NCBI GenBank assembly: GCA_002418985.1
Contig: DIFE01000079.1
Coordinates: forward strand, 16,631-22,665
Reading direction: 5' to 3'
DNA length: 6,035 nucleotides
Source: Deltaproteobacteria bacterium UBA5756
Lineage (GTDB): Bacteria; Desulfobacterota; Syntrophorhabdia; Syntrophorhabdales; Syntrophorhabdaceae
Position numbers and translations under genes: made by a program. Under the pieces are notes generated by a model. The model worked only from the letters and a program-made list of their open reading frames with translations, was not told the origin of the DNA and ran no database searches. This document shows, piece after piece, positions 4,852-6,035 of this stretch (the first letter of the stretch is position 1; every line of letters begins with the position of its first letter).

Positions 4852-6035
4852 GATTGTCTCTCCGCTGTCCTGATCACGATGGCGTCGCCCGCGATAGCGT
4901 CGTAACGGCAGATCTCATAGCAGGAACGGCACTTGATGCACTTCGAGGCGTCGAGGTTGTGAGGTTCTGACCTCGGGCCCGTTATTGCCCCCGTTGGGCA
5001 AACCCGGACGCAGGACTGGCATCCGGTGCACTTTTCCTTGATGACGCGGTATTCGATGAGGGACTTGCACACGGTGGCCCGACATGTGTGGTCCTTGATG
5101 TGTTCCAGATATTCGTTCCGGAAGTACCTCAGTGTCGTCAGAACCGGGTTCGGTGCCGTCTGGCCGAGGCCGCACAATGCCCCCTTCTTGATGGTGTCGC
5201 CGAGGGTCCGCAATGCCAGAAGGTCATCCGGTGAACCTTCGCCCTCGGTTATCCTCTGGAGGATCTCCAGGATATGCTTCGTGCCTACCCGGCAGGGCAC
5301 GCACTTGCCGCATGACTCCTTCTGGGTGAAGTCGAGAAAATATTTCGCCAGGTCGACAATGCAGGTGTCCTCATCCATGACGATGAGCCCACCGGAACCC
5401 ATGATGGAACCGGCACTGGCAAGGGATTCATAATCCACTGTCAGGTCAAGGAACTCCTCCGACAGGCACCCGCCCGAGGGCCCTCCCGTCTGGATTGCCT
5501 TGAAGGGCTTCTGCACGCCGCCGCCGATATCGAAGATGATCTCCCTCAGCGTCGTTCCAAGCTGGACCTCGATAAGACCGGGCCGGCGTATCTTGCCGAC
5601 GAGAGAAAAAGTCTTTGTGCCGCGGTTGCCTTCCTTGCCGAACCGCGTGTACCAGTCGGGACCGTTTCTCAGGATATTCGGCAGCGTCCCTAAGGTCTCC
5701 ACGTTGTTGATGATCGTCGGTGAACCGAAGAGACCTGCTATGGCAGGAAAGGGAGGACGTGAACGCGGCATACCCCGCTTGCCCTCAATGGAGCCGATAA
5801 GCGCCGTCTCTTCACCGCAGACAAACGCGCCTGCTCCCTCCTTGATTTTTATCTCGAAACTGAAGTCCGAATCGAGAATATTGCTGCCCAGGAGACCATA
5901 CTCCCGCATCTGGCCGATGGCCCTCTTGAGCCTCTCGATGGCAAGGGGATACTCCGCGCGGATATAGACGATGCCCTTGCTTGCTCCGATAGCATAGCCG
6001 GCAATGAGCATGCCTTCCAGCACGGCATGCGGGTC
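4848..6035 (-). CDS. HydB/NuoF-type NADH-binding FMN/iron-sulfur subunit (5' end cut off by window)
   Basis: This is the NADH-oxidising (or NAD-reducing) flavoprotein of a soluble multi-subunit oxidoreductase. The frame is open to the right edge (D-P-H-A-V-L-E-G-M), a conserved internal NuoF stretch, so the GTG at 6023 is not the true start; residues below are numbered from it. Visible motifs are the nucleotide/FMN region GAGAFVCGEETAL (63-75), the INNVETL segment (105-111), and a [4Fe-4S] site with C238, C241, C244 and C284 (C-x2-C-x2-C-x39-C), equivalent to cluster N3 of complex I. A C-terminal 2x[4Fe-4S] ferredoxin domain follows (C332/335/338/342 and C362/365/368/372). Complex I NuoF lacks this last domain, whereas HydB-type subunits of soluble bifurcating enzymes have it. 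H312, C314 and C319 just before it resemble the extra HydB metal site (recalled as zinc in HydABC structures). Any N-terminal thioredoxin-like [2Fe-2S] domain would lie outside. The stop overlaps the next start (ATGA). Confidence 0.95.
   Translation of the reverse strand, partial: DPHAVLEGMLIAGYAIGASKGIVYIRAEYPLAIERLKRAIGQMREYGLLGSNILDSDFSFEIKIKEGAGAFVCGEETALIGSIEGKRGMPRSRPPFPAIAGLFGSPTIINNVETLGTLPNILRNGPDWYTRFGKEGNRGTKTFSLVGKIRRPGLIEVQLGTTLREIIFDIGGGVQKPFKAIQTGGPSGGCLSEEFLDLTVDYESLASAGSIMGSGGLIVMDEDTCIVDLAKYFLDFTQKESCGKCVPCRVGTKHILEILQRITEGEGSPDDLLALRTLGDTIKKGALCGLGQTAPNPVLTTLRYFRNEYLEHIKDHTCRATVCKSLIEYRVIKEKCTGCQSCVRVCPTGAITGPRSEPHNLDASKCIKCRSCYEICRYDAIAGDAIVIRTAERQS
4858..4863 (-). promoter_or_regulatory. 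Ribosome binding site of the NuoG-like gene
   Basis: GGAGAG on the minus strand, six bases before the ATG at 4851-4849, inside the end of the upstream gene. It supports the ATG that shares ATGA with the preceding stop. Confidence 0.7.

Noticed and set aside
5500..5967. Plus-strand open frame (155 codons) opposite the HydB/NuoF-type gene
   Set aside because: Antisense to the highly conserved NADH/FMN region. The peptide is Pro/Arg/Ser-rich, as expected of a shadow frame.
379..6035. Part of a membrane complex I (nuo) operon
   Set aside because: No membrane subunit genes are present, the NuoF-type protein has the extra C-terminal 2x[4Fe-4S] domain of soluble enzymes, and the downstream genes are Nfn-type.

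Overview
The window carries one tightly packed minus-strand operon of four flavin/iron-sulfur genes plus a gene-poor end. In transcription order these are a HydB/NuoF-type NADH-binding flavoprotein (its 5' end runs off the right edge), a HydA/NuoG-type iron-sulfur 'wire' protein, an NfnA/SudB-type FAD/[2Fe-2S] subunit, and an NfnB/GltD-type FAD/NADPH/[4Fe-4S] subunit. All three junctions overlap (ATGA, GTGA, and an 8 or 17 base overlap), which points to translational coupling and a stoichiometric complex. No gene shows a frameshift or internal stop.

How the genes could work together: the first gene should take hydride from NADH at an FMN site. The second has Cys/His ligands for six or seven iron-sulfur centres and a shortened molybdopterin-oxidoreductase fold without a visible metal-ligand Cys/Sec, so it looks like a conductor and not a formate dehydrogenase or hydrogenase. 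The last two look like a complete Nfn-type pair, which in known systems couples NADH, NADPH and ferredoxin by flavin-based electron bifurcation. The set resembles a HydBC/NuoEF-like NADH module wired to an Nfn transhydrogenase. It is related in concept to the HydABC/Bfu and Stn families, but has a separate NfnA and a NuoG-like protein without an active site. The overall reaction cannot be read from sequence. A NuoE/HydC-like partner, if present, would lie beyond the right edge.

The left end (1 to about 378) is non-coding apart from a possible last 23 codons of a plus-strand gene that converges on the operon. It holds a likely plus-strand terminator, three C-tracts, a 21-base imperfect inverted repeat built around a 9-base unit (RCCGCTTGA, four copies), and a GC-rich palindrome with a T-tract just after the operon's stop codon.

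Organism: a moderately GC-rich anaerobic bacterium is likely. The bifurcation-type modules, GTG starts and strong Shine-Dalgarno sites suggest a sulfate-reducing or syntrophic lineage (Desulfobacterota/former Deltaproteobacteria or similar). This is inference from gene content only.
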